Below are positions 43,427-55,889 of a stretch of DNA of 64,000 nt, piece after piece; position 1 is the stretch's first letter; the number at the start of each line of letters is the position of its first letter. Position numbers and translations under genes: made by a program. The DNA is from Schistocephalus solidus (taxonomy: Eukaryota; Platyhelminthes; Cestoda; Diphyllobothriidea; Diphyllobothriidae). The notes beneath the pieces are model-generated. The model was not told the origin of the DNA. It did no database searches and was given only the letters and a program-made list of their open reading frames with translations. The stretch spans positions 90,001 to 154,000 of the forward strand of contig WEDG01000290.1 in the NCBI GenBank assembly GCA_017591395.1, written 5' to 3'.

Positions 43427-46400
43427 TTGCGACTACTTCCTCTTCGTTGCTATTAGCGAAACGTTGACTACGGAATAGAGCACGTATTATTAACTATTTG
43501 CAACTCTATATCACATGATAGGTTGGTTAAGTTACCGAGGAGGATACATCGGTGAAAGCACGAGCAATAACGAGTTTTGAAAGAAAACATTAAAAAGTAC
43601 TTTTATCCTATTTATACCTGAACAGCTGGTTATAAACCCTGAAAATGGGCTCTTAGCCTCCAGGCTAATATAAATGATGAGTCGCCCCTCACAAGCAACA
43701 AGGACACAATTTTGACTTGAATTCGAATTGGTCTATAGAGCGACAGACACTTACTCCCTTGGCCTTAGTGAAACAGATAAACGTGATACCGAGACTGGTT
43801 CTGGTTCCCGGAGTTTTTTCCCTGTTAACGAGTAGCAAATACCACATCAGTGGTTACATGGTCTTTCCACAAGGTAAAAATTTGAAGGGTTAAATAGAAA
43901 AGGAGCGAAGGTTCTGCCAGAAATACGAAACGGGGAGATTCTGTGGTCGGTGATACAGATTCGACGGCTTGATGTTTAAGCTTATAGATGTAAACAATGG
44001 CTGTCCTTGAAGTTTTCGAGTAGTTCAGGTCTTCCTGAAATCTTCTGAAACGGACAATAAAGATTTCTTATAAGGTTGACTCAACCGCATTTGTAGACAT
44101 GGGTTTTCTCACTGCATATCTATTGTGCTACCATTGATATTGTCTGTAGGGAGAACGCGTAATTGAGGTCAACATTCGTCTTCATTTGAAAGTCTATTGG
44201 TAGCTTCCTCGCACATTTTAAATGGTCTGTTGCGAAAGTACCTAAAGTGTCCAAAAATCAACACTTCGGGATCCGCCACTTCTCTGGTGGTAAGATAGAT
44301 TCATGTGACCGTAAAATTGGCGTATATTTGTTATTGATTTTGAGGTGCATGAACAAACAGGCTCCTGTGAAGTACGAATGCGCTCGCTGCGTATTGCAAC
44401 CAATCAATACAATTTTCAGTCAGAAGTATTTTATTGAGATAAAAGGAACGCCTTTCAACTTAAAATGTCGGAGAAGGCTGCATGGCCTCCGCCCAGGTCA
44501 GGCAAAGTTACTCAGACGATTTTGAACTCTGTATTTAGATTGAAACAAAAAAACGAAGATGAAAACCAACGAAGCAGAGACCAATAAACAGAAAGGATGG
44601 TTAAGTTACTACAGGTGCATGACATTAGTGCGGTCAAATTCGAACGATTATAAAATCTTGTCATGACCGATCCATAATTCATGCATGTTGTAGTGTTTTA
44701 TAAAACGTTCAAAACTATCCATAGCCAGAATTGTGCAAGATTTTAATGTTTGGGTCACTCTTAAGATTTCTAAAACAAGCTTCAGAAGTTCGTATACCAG
44801 CAGTGATTTCTGTGAAAGGAAATTTCGTTGTCACCTTAAGCGAAAAGGGAGGGAGGGTTGATTCATAGAAACATTTAGTCTAGGGGACCACTTAACCCAT
44901 CTTTCTCAGATAAAGATGTACGAATAAGAACCTTAAAATCTAGTTTATAGAGTCAGGACCCTAACAACAGTCAACATCGAGTCTATTAACTTTTATCTCA
45001 ACATTTTCATATAGGGGTACTGTGTCTTCTCATCCACCAACCCTGTTTTAGCTCGAACTGATTGACCTTCTGTTGAAGTGCGCGCTCGCGAGTACAACGT
45101 GTCATTACACTTTCGCGTACGATGGCATACGCTCATGTGTGTCTGATGTGAAGAAATCGGTCCAAATATCATAATTTATGTGAAGACACAAAAGATTTAA
45201 ATCATACTTGGCGTTAAATACACGAGTTTCGCGGGTGTCATCCTAAGGACGAAATTCAGTTTGACGTTTTCAGCAACGAATATAGCATCTGGGGTACCTA
45301 GCCAACCTTAAGTTGGTCCATGGTTCAGATACTGAAATGATAGGAGTGGAACTTACAAAAACTACAGCTGTTTGTTTACAAGACGAATGGACGACACATT
45401 TAACCACGTATTCTATCGATTTAATGCATGATTTTGAAGCTATTTAAAAGCGATATATCACCCGCATAAATATGCTATGGCTATTGGAAACCGCCGGATG
45501 TAATTTTATCCTGTAAGCCTAATCTATATTTGTGAAATTCGATTACAGTATCAACACACACATTCTACTGTCGAGTTTCGTATTGGCCCTATGATATTTT
45601 TAAGAGCTGACACCTCTCTCTCCCAGGCAAAAAACTGGCAGCAGGTATTTATAAATAAGTATCCGGCACCGTTTTTTCAACCACTTGCTATTAACATTAA
45701 CAAGTGGCTGCAAAAAACATACGGAAGTTATAAGAAAAAAACTGCTAGGTAATAAAAAAACGTTAATTATAATGAACATTCAGGTAACGCAGAGAAGTGA
45801 ACAATAATGCCATACACACCGGAAATACAAAAAATACTTCAAAGGCTCAACATTGTAGAGTTGAAATCCGCGAATATATTTCAGCATGAAAAAAAACAAA
45901 CGATGACTAATATCGCAAAGGTTTCTGGATAACACAAAGATTCTAACTTAGCGATAACGCAAAATATTTTTCCAGGAAAGTATTATACGGCCTATGCAAT
46001 CCACTCAACTTCATGCGATGATTTTTCAGTGGTTTGCTATTGTGTACTTTCCTGTTTTTTCTGAAAATGTATTCTACTGGTAATTCATCGAAATCATGTT
46101 ATGGCTTATTCGCAATCATAGGAAACAAGATAATCATTTTTCAGGTAAATTCTGTCTGCAAAAGAAGACAGCAGCTGATTTGAACTGGTGAATTACATTA
46201 CTGCTGTGATGACAGTCGCATCGGAGATTCGCACACGCTTTATTAATGTTTGCAATCCAGGACCGGTAAGGCGCACCGAATGTGAAGTCACTGCATAAAT
46301 CTTTAAGAGACGAAGATTAATCTTGCGGTGAATGCACATATTTACTCCAAAAATTTTAAAATAAATCTTGAAAACGAGCTTGCTGAGTTATGCACAAGCA

Positions 46401-48753
46401 TGCCCCAGGACTTTGAATTCGAAAATAAGGTTTTCATTAAAAAATGCAAAAAATTTCAAAAAAATTTATTTAGAGATCACCACTGCGTATGGCTGGCTTT
46501 CAAGTTGGTAGACATGCAGATATTATTAACAGCTCGATTTCATGTGTGAGGACAGCTACTGTACGCAAAAACCGAAGAAATTTTGACCCGATTCCAGTGC
46601 TGTGATCCTGAAATGGAGCACTGGAAACGGATGATCAAATGAATGCCTCAGTCCTCTCAAGCTTTTTTCATTTGGTAGGACCGACATGCTGATAAGAGCC
46701 TATGAGGGTTAAAACGGGTGTGATCATAATGCATATCGACTAGCTATAGCTGTAACCATCTAGAATGCGAGACAGGGAAAACCGTCGCGAGGACCGTTGG
46801 GGTCACGAAGGACACGGACAAAGTATCAGAAATACGACTATGATATTCTCATTCTTGGTTGTTGAGACCACTGACAGAGGAACCCGACACTATCGTCAAC
46901 ATTTCATGTAGGATTACTACGAGGGAGAAGGTTAAGGCCACAAATATCATTGCTCTAATGCGCGGCAGATGCGATGGCGGACGAGGATGTAGCAGTTTAG
47001 AGAGGGCCAAAAAGAGGACAAACGCAAAGACCGAGGGAACCATTGGAGTCGTTGCTATTTTTTCAATGAGAGTCAAAATCAAGAAGGAACGAAAAACGGT
47101 TGCAAATATCGTCTTTTTAAAAAAAGGTACAGGAGAAAATAAACTGCTTTGAGAAGGGATATAAAGCAACATGATAGGTTGCCTTTAAGCGTTGTATGAG
47201 AAAATAATGGGAGATCCGGCCATTTCACATGTGAATCGACAATGAATGTGAGGAATGCCCAGCTCAGTATTCAGATTGGAATACCGATTATGGCTATCGG
47301 TAAACGAAACGGAGTTGGTTTAAAAGGAGAGTGCAAATACGTTCCAATTGTTCGACTATTATTAAACTGAAGGGTGGGTAATAGCGACAGCTTAGTTCGT
47401 GGAGAAGATGCATAAAAACATAATTTGGAGACAATATTCTCAATTCCCGATGGTCCTTTCTTGGGCTAATGGAGAATTATGCTCGGTCTTAGCCAAGATT
47501 TCTTCCAAATGTTCCCCTTTTCTCGGTTTGTGCTATCATCGTTGATTTTTGAATCTTCACCGTTCTTGATTCCTGGCGTGGTGATGACTCGGCAATATGG
47601 CTCACTGTAACTACAACATTTTGCTGCCCGCGTCTTTCCCGAGGGGCTAATTAATTTTTCAAGGCAACATCTCAACACAGAGTATGAAGCAGCTAAAGCA
47701 GACTTTTTCGTATTCTTTACTCATACAAATAGCTGAAACTCAAACCATCGCACCCATTCAAAATGATAATGCATGCTAGTTTAAAGGCCTCGTCAGAATG
47801 TATTTACTGTGCGGATCGAGCAGCAGTGAAAAAAGTACCTGTTAGTACAAAAACGTAATTGTGACTTCAGTAACGTGGGATACACAAAAAAAACTGCAGC
47901 CTATGAAGAAGAAGATGACACGAATACAACACGGGTTAACAATCCCCATCCCTCTTCGTGGAATTCAAGTTCTATACCAGAGAAGATAGCATGAACGAAC
48001 AGTTGCTGACTACCGGCTGAATAATTAAGTCGCTAAGTAGTTGGTTGCAATCACCAGAAGCCTCAAAAATAAGACAATAAAAAACATTAACGCGTGAAAT
48101 CTATCACTATGGAAGAATTAATCGGTAGATTTTGCATCGAGGGATTGTGAAATGTCTTCTGAATGTATCAACTTATCATTCATCTAGGTCACCCAATCTG
48201 CCATTAGCATCAGTTTCTCTAAGTTAACTCAGTGCTTGCTGCAGCATTGAGTGAGCCACTTGAACCAAAAATGGCAGCCATGCTGTGGGTATTGTCACTA
48301 AAAAAATACATCAGCGAGCATATCTTCGAAAAAATGTAAGCAGGTGCAGTGTTCAATTTGCGCTTATTATAGGCAGTAGGATATAAAAATGTGTGGAAAG
48401 TTAAAAATTCCTTGAACAGATGAGCGGAACTGATATCAAAGGAACGTGATTCCCTATATTTTGATGAAAAACCTGTCGTTAATGGTATGTTAAATATGCC
48501 TTTGAGACAGGACCGCCCTGTGTGTACGAGTATATAAGGGTTCGAAACTTTCATCATCAAGGGAGAATTCCTGAATCAGATGAGTCTACTAGCACATACT
48601 ATTTGCTGCATATGCGATTATTCTCGGATTACAACAGAAACAACCGTCAAATTGATGAGACGGGATAAATCTGCATTAACTCGCCACCTTTCGCTTTGGG
48701 TCGAGACAATGAGGAGACACTAAAAGCCACGATGACTATCGGAGCACGAGAAG

Positions 48754-49020
48754 ATGCAATATGGGTACATTTTTGCTGACCAAACAGGCCATCAGCAAGT
48801 TGGAAAAACAGAAGAACCTACCACGAACGTCAACATAGGGCTTAAGATGGAACCAAGAAAATATCAAAAGCCGCGAAGGAAATCCATAACTTACAATAAA
48901 TATATGTTAGACCCGTCGGTCGATAGTTTAAGCATTTTTCTGAAAACACCTCTGTGGTTGGGGTAGATATTTGCCACCTTCCCAGTAGAGGAAAGACTGC
49001 TTTGATCATAGGACGGCTGA
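48754..49020 (-). mobile_element. Non-LTR reverse transcriptase fragment (motif 1)
   Basis: On the minus strand, 49,020 to 48,880 reads VANIYP, then CLNYRPTGLTYIYCKLW with small frameshifts, matching P-x-YK to NYRPVSLTS-x-x-CK in CR1/Jockey-like RTs. The same 140 bp occurs inverted at 52,552-52,690 (plus sense) with clear nucleotide identity. Confidence 0.55.
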
Positions 49021-49119
49021 AAATATGAGCATGTGGTCCGGAGAGTCAGAAAGCGAGTTCCGTCGGAACTTTAGCTGACAATCGGTCCAGACCTCGAGAT
49101 TTATATTCCCTGAAATCTG

Positions 49120-50275
49120 CCACATGTCTTTTCTAAATCAAATAACCTCTATTCGTAATGATCATCTATCTGTAGTAGTTATCTATTTTGATCTTAGTAA
49201 GGCATTCGATAAAGTGCCGCATAGACGACTTTTAGCTAAACTAGAAGCTTTAGGATTTCGCAGTCACCTTACTGACTTTATTAGATCATACCTAGATGAT
49301 CGAAAACCAAAGGTTTTAGTAAGGTCCTCATACTCAAATGCTTCCCTGATTTTGAGTTGTGTCCGTTAAGGTACCGTATAAGGTCCTTTGTGGTTCTTAT
49401 TGTATACAAATTATTTTTCATCGATAGCTAAATATTCCTCATCTTTTATTAATGCGGATGACTTCAAATGCTTGTATTCTTTCTCTAACTCTACGACCGA
49501 AAGATGCCTAGAAAAAATTCATTCAGACTTAGATGCTCTTTTGGCCTGGAGCTCCACGTGGCTAATGGAGTTCTCACCTACTTAGTGTCGCTCCATGAGT
49601 TTTGGGCCTGTACTGCCGCAACCTGTTATTTTTACACGTTGTCCTTTGACTGAATGCTCCTCCATCAAGGACTTGGGCTTAATCTACACCGATAGATTAG
49701 ATCTTTCACCTCATGCCATTAGAATTACGACCAAAGCTACTCAGATTTGCGGCTTTATTTCCTATAATTTCTACCTTGCTGAAATTAAATTAAGACTTTA
49801 TCGAATGTAAGTGCTTCCCGTTCTTGAATTTTTCTATCCTCTCTTTTGTTTAATGAACGAGACTAGCCATTCAAAAATTGAAAATGTCCAAGGAAATTTC
49901 ACAAAAAAACTCCTGTTTCCGACTCTTTCAACTACTATTTACTCAACAAGATGCCAGCTAAAGAAGCTAAAATTTCTTTGGGTCAGGAGACTGGAAGCAG
50001 GCTTTTGTCTCATTTTCCGACTAAATAATAGATCAACTCTCCCCAAGTTTTCTGTCATTAACCCTGTTAGTTTTCCTTATAACCTAAGAAATTCTGCACT
50101 CATTATACCACCCGCTGCATCCTTCAAGTGTTAACCCTCTCTGTTCTTTGCTTCTAAGTATAGATTTCTTTGGAATAACTTGCCAATTGAAATCAGGTCA
50201 TTAACAAGTCTATCTGCATTCAAGCGAAGACTGCACATTTTTCTTAACTCTGATTCGAATAAACCTTTTTACTCA
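49120..50275 (+). mobile_element. CR1/Jockey-like RT remnant, palm to C-terminus
   Basis: Successive frames give VVVIYFDLSKAFDKVPHRRL (motif A), a decayed G-x-x-x-GPLWFLLYTN motif, FINADDFKC (motif C, altered from YADD), CLEKIHSDLDALLAW, LPVLEFFYPLF, RRLEAGFCLIFRL and FLWNNLPIEIRS. Stops separate the pieces at about 49,367, 49,586 and 49,808. It is the same subfamily as the 53,748-55,660 element. Confidence 0.85.
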
Positions 50276-50919
50276 TCTTTTACCAGTAGCTTTCCCCATG
50301 ACTCGGAGAAAGGACCATCGGGAATTTAAGTGACCCTCTTTAAACCTATATTTTCACTACCTCTAGTCCCCCATGAACCATGATGTCTCCTTATGTCACT
50401 AGCCATTTAACAGATGAAGTCATCCGGACGTACACAGTTTAAAATGCTGCCGTTTCGTTGGATAATAACCATCATCAAAATTTGATTCTGGATCCTAAGA
50501 TGCTGAGGCCTCAAGTTCATTGACACATTTTCGTGAGATTTTGTTTCATACGCCTCAATTATCACGAACGAACCATCTCAACGTTTCATTGTCTCATTCT
50601 GAAATGCAACTGCAGTATTACCCTACTCTACCACCGGACCTTTTTTCCTAAGCCGTTTTTTCTCCTTCCTTCTATTCGAAAAAAGGCCTATTTAACTCTG
50701 CCTCAATTTTTAAGGTAGGAGTTTTTTTCACTGCCTATCTTTCTAGTTCACTATTAATTTCAAAACATCGCTAACTGTTGACCTAGCAGGACAATTTTTG
50801 TCTACATTATTAAGTATTTGTACATTTTAACTGCACACATTGTCATAACTTTATTTCGTTACTAATGTTTGTTAAGAAACTGCCTTACCAGTGCTCACCC
50901 AATATAAATTCTTAAGAAG
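50276..50919. other. Unassigned, probably element 3' UTR
   Basis: Pyrimidine-rich DNA following the RT C-terminus. No domain or polyA tail that would mark an element end is seen. Confidence 0.3.
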
Positions 50920-51330
50920 TTCTTTCCTCAAAACTCCTGTGAAATCGATACTTTCCATCTCTGCATCGTTAATTCCAGTAGGGAATTCAATCTCTTTAAA
51001 ATCTATTGCATCGGTGAAAACCGATGTAAAAAATGGCTGAGGTGTTCTGCCTTATTTCTGTTTTCTGTAAAGTCACCGTTCTCGTCTTATTTCAACACTG
51101 CAACTGCTTCTTTGATCTTTAGCTTGCTATTGATGTAGCTGAAGAGAACTTTCGGCTTATCTGCGTCTCGTTCTAAAATTCACTTTTCACAATCCCTCCA
51201 GCGTCTACGGATATTTGACCTTAGCTTGTTCCGCTTTCGGCGAAATTCTTCTTAATATAGGGATTACTTTGTTGTGACCTACGTCCTTTATGATTTGTTC
51301 TTCCGGTTTTACTCCCTCTTTATATCGCGT
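50920..51330 (-). mobile_element. Non-LTR fragment: region between endonuclease and RT
   Basis: Minus-strand pieces include RPVWLTRDIK, then SSLQLHQ-type linker, then QPFFTSVFTDAIDFKEIEFP with FPTGINDAEMESIDFTG. The FF-x-SVFT followed by an I-N-D/I-P segment is the usual lead-in to the RT of CR1-like elements. Several stops are present. Confidence 0.55.
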
Positions 51331-51849
51331 GTTAACCAGACAGGACGATTTAATATTTGATTAATTTTATTGATTGATTGATTTTATTGATATTTGATAT
51401 TTGTCAGGTGATAGTGATGCATAAAATTGCTTATAACTTCTTTTACGGTTTTCCAGTCGATGTCCGGATAAATGATGAGGACGTACGGCCAGTTTAATAT
51501 CTATTGTTCACTCCTCATTGTGAGAATATTTCCTCGCCAGAGATTGATCTGAAATCTGACGTTTCCATTTGATTGCTGCACAACCGTTATTCCCACAGCA
51601 ATATTATATGATAACTCTTACCCAGCGGTGCCGAAGTCATTAGTTCGTCAGATTTTATCGGTTCCTTTGAGAGGACGAGTGCCACAAAATTTGCCCGTTG
51701 AGTCTCTTTGATTCTGGTAGAAAAGGTGATACTCTGAATGAGAAAAAGATTATTTGCCAGTTTCAAGAGTCTTGCATCAAAGGAATTGTGTAAAACCTTA
51801 AATGTAACTGGCTCCAGTAACACACCGATGCGTTGGAATCTTTAACTCT

Positions 51850-52345
51850 CAATGCGTCATGATTTTGCGCCATCTTTCTTATTTACCTTAAAATTGCCTC
51901 ATCAACCTTCGGAATTCGACTGGAGAGTCTGTAGACAGTCAGGAAATTCAGATATACTGCACCACATTTCTTTAGTTGTAACAACATTGCTTCAGATGCA
52001 TGTGTACAAACAAATGTACGTTCTGATGTGATAATTGCCCTCTTGGGAAAAGTTGATTATCATCGAGTCTGATTTCAGCATCCATTACTTCAAACTATAC
52101 TCAGGTCTCTGTAATGGAAATCACATCCGGTTGTAAATCTGATACCAACGATTTGGGCTCATCTAGCTTCTGAAATAAACATTGTGCATTCTTATAAAGA
52201 AAGCAAAATTTTGCATGGATAGATTTTCGAACGATTTGTGGATCAAGGTTGCTGGAAATTGTGTGTATCTTATGCAGTCTAATTGCCGCTTTTGAGTTTG
52301 CTGATGACTGATTGAATTGCAATTCGATGTGTTGGTCTTCATCTT
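51850..52345 (-). mobile_element. Non-LTR fragment: APE-type endonuclease N-terminus
   Basis: Minus strand reads FLYKNAQCLFQKLDEPKSL and LQPDVISITET (52,230-52,103), the Y-T-N-A-x-S-L to ITET motif 1 with the metal-binding Glu. It continues in broken frames with DAEIRLDDNQLFPR. Together with 50,920-51,330 and 48,754-49,020 it may be one minus-strand element split by the plus-strand insertion at 49,120. Confidence 0.7.
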
Positions 52346-52551
52346 CATATAGAAGCGTTCTTTTTATCAGTCAGTTGTTCACTACACTTCAAGTTATTGA
52401 CTATCTCCAGATGAATGACCTATGCGCAATTTGCTGGTTCTTTCACTTGACGAGAGCTGGATATTTTGCGGGATACATCCAGTTATATGTGGACGTTCAA
52501 AGCTACAGTGATTTGGTGGGGTTGATGACCGGTGTAGTTACCGTCAATTTT

Positions 52552-52910
52552 ACCAGATGGTAACCAGCCGTCCTATGATCGAGTCAGTCTTCCCAATGAT
52601 GGGAAGGCGACAAATATCTACCCACCCACAGAGGTTTATTCAGAAAAATACTAAAACTATCGACTGACGGTTCTAACATACATTTATTATAAGTTATGGA
52701 AAGGATGATCAGACGGGCAACTAAAAAATTCCTCGAAGAAAAAGATTTAATGAGTAGTTTGCAAAATGGCCTCTGACAAATCAGAGCAATACCCTCTATG
52801 CAATGGAGCAGTGGTCCAGGTCGAGAGATGCAGGCCCAAGGATTGATTTTGTTTAAATCGAATTCAACAAGCCTTCGATAGAGTTCCACATTGTCGATTA
52901 CTATAAATAA
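52552..52910 (+). mobile_element. Non-LTR RT fragment (motif 1 to motif A)
   Basis: Frames give KYxNYRLTVLTYIYYK, then VMERMIRRATKKFLEEKDLM and SSLQNG, then an altered KAFD region. This matches CK-x-MEKII to QHGF of CR1-like RT. Its first 140 bp are the inverted partner of 48,880-49,020. Confidence 0.65.
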
Positions 52911-53747
52911 ATAAACAGTATATTTTATGCCCAGAGGGCCCCATCATTTCAAACTTAGTATCGCAGTATAGATAAATACAAAGTGGATAATTGCTGCACT
53001 ATGTGAACAGCCATATGAATAGCAGAAACGAGTAGAAGGGCAGGCATATCCGATTCACAACGATTCGTCATTTTTAAACAATGGTCAACAATCTTTAAAA
53101 TATACGGTGAACTTGGAAAGAAGTAGTGAAAAAACTCCTGTTAAATCGGTAACGGATTTCGACGAGCCGCCAATTAAAAAAAAAACAAGGATAAAAACCT
53201 GTTTCACTAAAAAATAAAAACAAAAGTTGCTGGGATTGGTACGATGCAATGGGATAGTACTGTGGGGTTGCTGACAACGTATGAGGGTTCGGAAAGCTCC
53301 TTGTCGAGTGGAAGATAATATTAAAGCCAGAGCTACTGTTTATAACCATCAGGGTAGTGAGAGAGGAAGAACTCATATTAGGCAACAGGGTCGAAATGAA
53401 GAGGGAAAGAAGAGGTCACGAGATCATCATCGAGATGCGAACTTGCTGACTGTATAGTCCACCGACAAGATGGTGAAAATATCAGAACCCGCCACGATCA
53501 TCAAGAGATCCCGGAGACCATCGTCAGGGTTGCAAAATCGGAGGAAAGTATCAAGGTTGTCAAGAGTTAGCGATAATATTTGAAAAGGAGGTGACGAAAA
53601 TGTAACTGCGAAGATTGACTCTGCAGAGGATAATTAAAGCATATTCCTTAACCAATGTTCTATAAAGGGAACTGTCTCAAATACCAGGAGGACCCTTTTC
53701 AAAATCCAAAAGTTGCGAGTTTGGGAAGGAAACAGACAATAAAGTCC
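52911..53747. other. Unassigned, likely 3' UTR of the minus-strand element
   Basis: Lies downstream (minus sense) of the RT C-terminus that ends at 53,748. No conserved domain on either strand. Confidence 0.3.
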
Positions 53748-55660
53748 TTATATCTTCCGAAGTAAAATGTTTGCGTGTTTGATTTTGAAAATCGCAAATG
53801 TAGATGACAACCTGATTTCGAGTGGAAGATTATTCCAGATGAAAGCATATTTGGAGGCAAAAAACGGAGAATGGTTATTTGTGGAGCTAAGGGGTTTTGA
53901 AATGACCATGGAGGAATCACAAGTGGCATAAGTTCGATCTACCGGAGTGAGAGCGTTAATTCGTGTGAAATTTGGACAAGAGTTAACGTCATACATGAAG
54001 CAAAAACCGGCTTCGAGTCTTCTAATCCACAGAAATTTAATGTTTGCTAGCTGACATCTATCTGCATAAGAGATTCTGGATATAGGAAGAGAAAATAGTC
54101 TTCGAGTAAAAACCTTCTGAACTTGTTCAATTTTAATGTGGTCAGAGTTTTTCATCAGCCCAAAGAGGGGACAGCAGTATTCTAGGATGGGAAGAACAAA
54201 CATGCGTTACACGTTTAACTTTATTTCCGGAAGGAAGAAATTATGTGATATAAAACCACATATCTGTGCAGCCTTTGCAGAAATTTGATCTGCATGAGGC
54301 GATAATGCTAGCTTATTCGTCTAACTTAGACCTAAGTCTATTATGGTTGCTCGTTCCATAAAAGAACTAGTTTGAACTATCAGGGGTCCAGGAAGCTTGG
54401 CGGGGCCAAAACCCATGAAACTACTCTTGGATGGATAAAAGTCCATCTGCCAACTACAGCGTCAACGTGAGAGCATAAGAAGATCAGTCTTGATTTTATA
54501 AACGCAACTATATGCATTGTCCTTAGAAAATGAGAAAATGCACTTGAGATCGTCAGCGTAAACGACATTTTGTAAATTTGTGAGTAAATTTGAAATTTCG
54601 TTTATGTACAGAAGGAAGAGAAGGGGACCTAGAACCATGCTTTAAAAACGACACTCGTTATTGGCTGAGGCGTCGAGTAGCTCTTAACTACTGAGTCCTT
54701 CTGGCTGCGGTTAGACAAGTAGGAACCAATGAAGTCAAGTAGAGGAGGCCGGATGCCGAGGGCTTCCTGTTTCACCAGAAGACGGCTGTGTGGTACCTCG
54801 TCAAAGGCTTTGCTGGCGCCAAAGTAGATCACAACCACTAACTGCTTCTCATTACGAAGGGAATTGACAAGGTTAAGAAAAGTAAAGTGACACACTTCGC
54901 ATGATCTCCCAGGTAGAAAGCCATATTGCGAGTCACTTAAGAGCTTATTTTCTCGACAAAAGTCGAGAATTTGATCAAAAATAATTTTTGCATGACGTTT
55001 TGCTAGATTCGGGGTTTTTGAACGCCTCGATAATTATTTGCTTCCGAACAAGATCTGAATTTAAGACAGGAAGAATAATCGATGTCTTCCATGAGTCAGG
55101 AAAGAATCCATTTCAAAGAAAACCTGAGAATATATGACTTAGCAATCGGGGGAAACTCGGCACTCTCTTAATAACTGAGTTTGGAATACCATCAGTTTCC
55201 GAAGAGTGCGAGTTTTCAAGCCGAATTATTTGCTTAGAAATTAGTTCTAAGAAGAAATCATTGGTGCGTATAACATTAAATGAGGATACCTGAAACGTCG
55301 GAACCGGTTCAGATTCCATCGTAAGATGATTTGCAAAGAATGCACTAAACAATTCTGCCTTGTCAGAGTCTTTGAGAACGAAGTTTTTTGCTTCATTTAG
55401 TAATGGAGGTATTTCATAACCTAGTTTAGAGGAGGATCGACGGAGGAACAGTTGAGCAACCGATTTTGCAGAGTTTGGCTAGCTGAGTGCGCAAGGTTTC
55501 CTCTGTCTGTCACGTGCAAGATGAATCTTAGAGGATAATTTAAAAATCTCTGCGATCCTGAGATGCAAAGATAACAAACTAGTAGATTGATCTTTTTAAT
55601 GCCTCCTCAATTTCTCAAGTCTTCGTATAAGAAATTTGGGAAGGGTGGATTACCAAGCGT
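53748..55660 (-). mobile_element. CR1/Jockey-like retrotransposon remnant C
   Basis: Minus-strand pieces in order: SKLGYEIPPLLNEAKNFV linker, ELFSAFFANHLTMES, IIRLENSHSSETDGIPNSVI, IYFGASKAFDEVPHSRLL (motif A), VLGPLLFLLYINEI, VVYADDLKC (intact catalytic YADD at about 54,548), then LPILEYCCPLFGLM, RRLEAGFCFMY and FIWNNLPLEIRLSS. Stops and shifts occur at about 54,210, 54,640 and 54,900-55,110. The endonuclease is not recognisable. Confidence 0.87.
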
Positions 55661-55889
55661 AAGGCTTGACAATTTTGGTTGGTGAAAATTCCAAAATGTT
55701 ACTTGAAACGACTAATATGAAGTCGCAAAGAATTCCTGCATTGATCATGGAGAAGCGATGCTGCCAGTCAAATGAGTCAAAAAGTTATTAATTAAGCTAA
55801 TATCTGCGAGATCAAAGCAGGATAGGTACGAATGGCGCTAGCCTTTTTCGAAGAGACAATCAGAAGGCAACGGTGAATTAATGTATGGT

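Larger units (their letters stand above)
41553..48753. other. Upstream of PARG-B; mostly unassigned
   Basis: Presumed promoter side of PARG-B. It holds a SINE head (42,124-42,214) and an inverted repeat pair (42,290-43,426). From 43,427 to 48,753 I find no exon, RNA gene or repeat I can support; open frames there (for example 92 codons at 44,247, 107 at 46,849 on the minus strand) show no known domain. Confidence 0.4.

Noticed and set aside
46849..47172. Overlapping open frames of 107 (minus) and 97 (plus) codons
   Set aside because: Two frames on opposite strands over the same bases with no known domain; probably chance.
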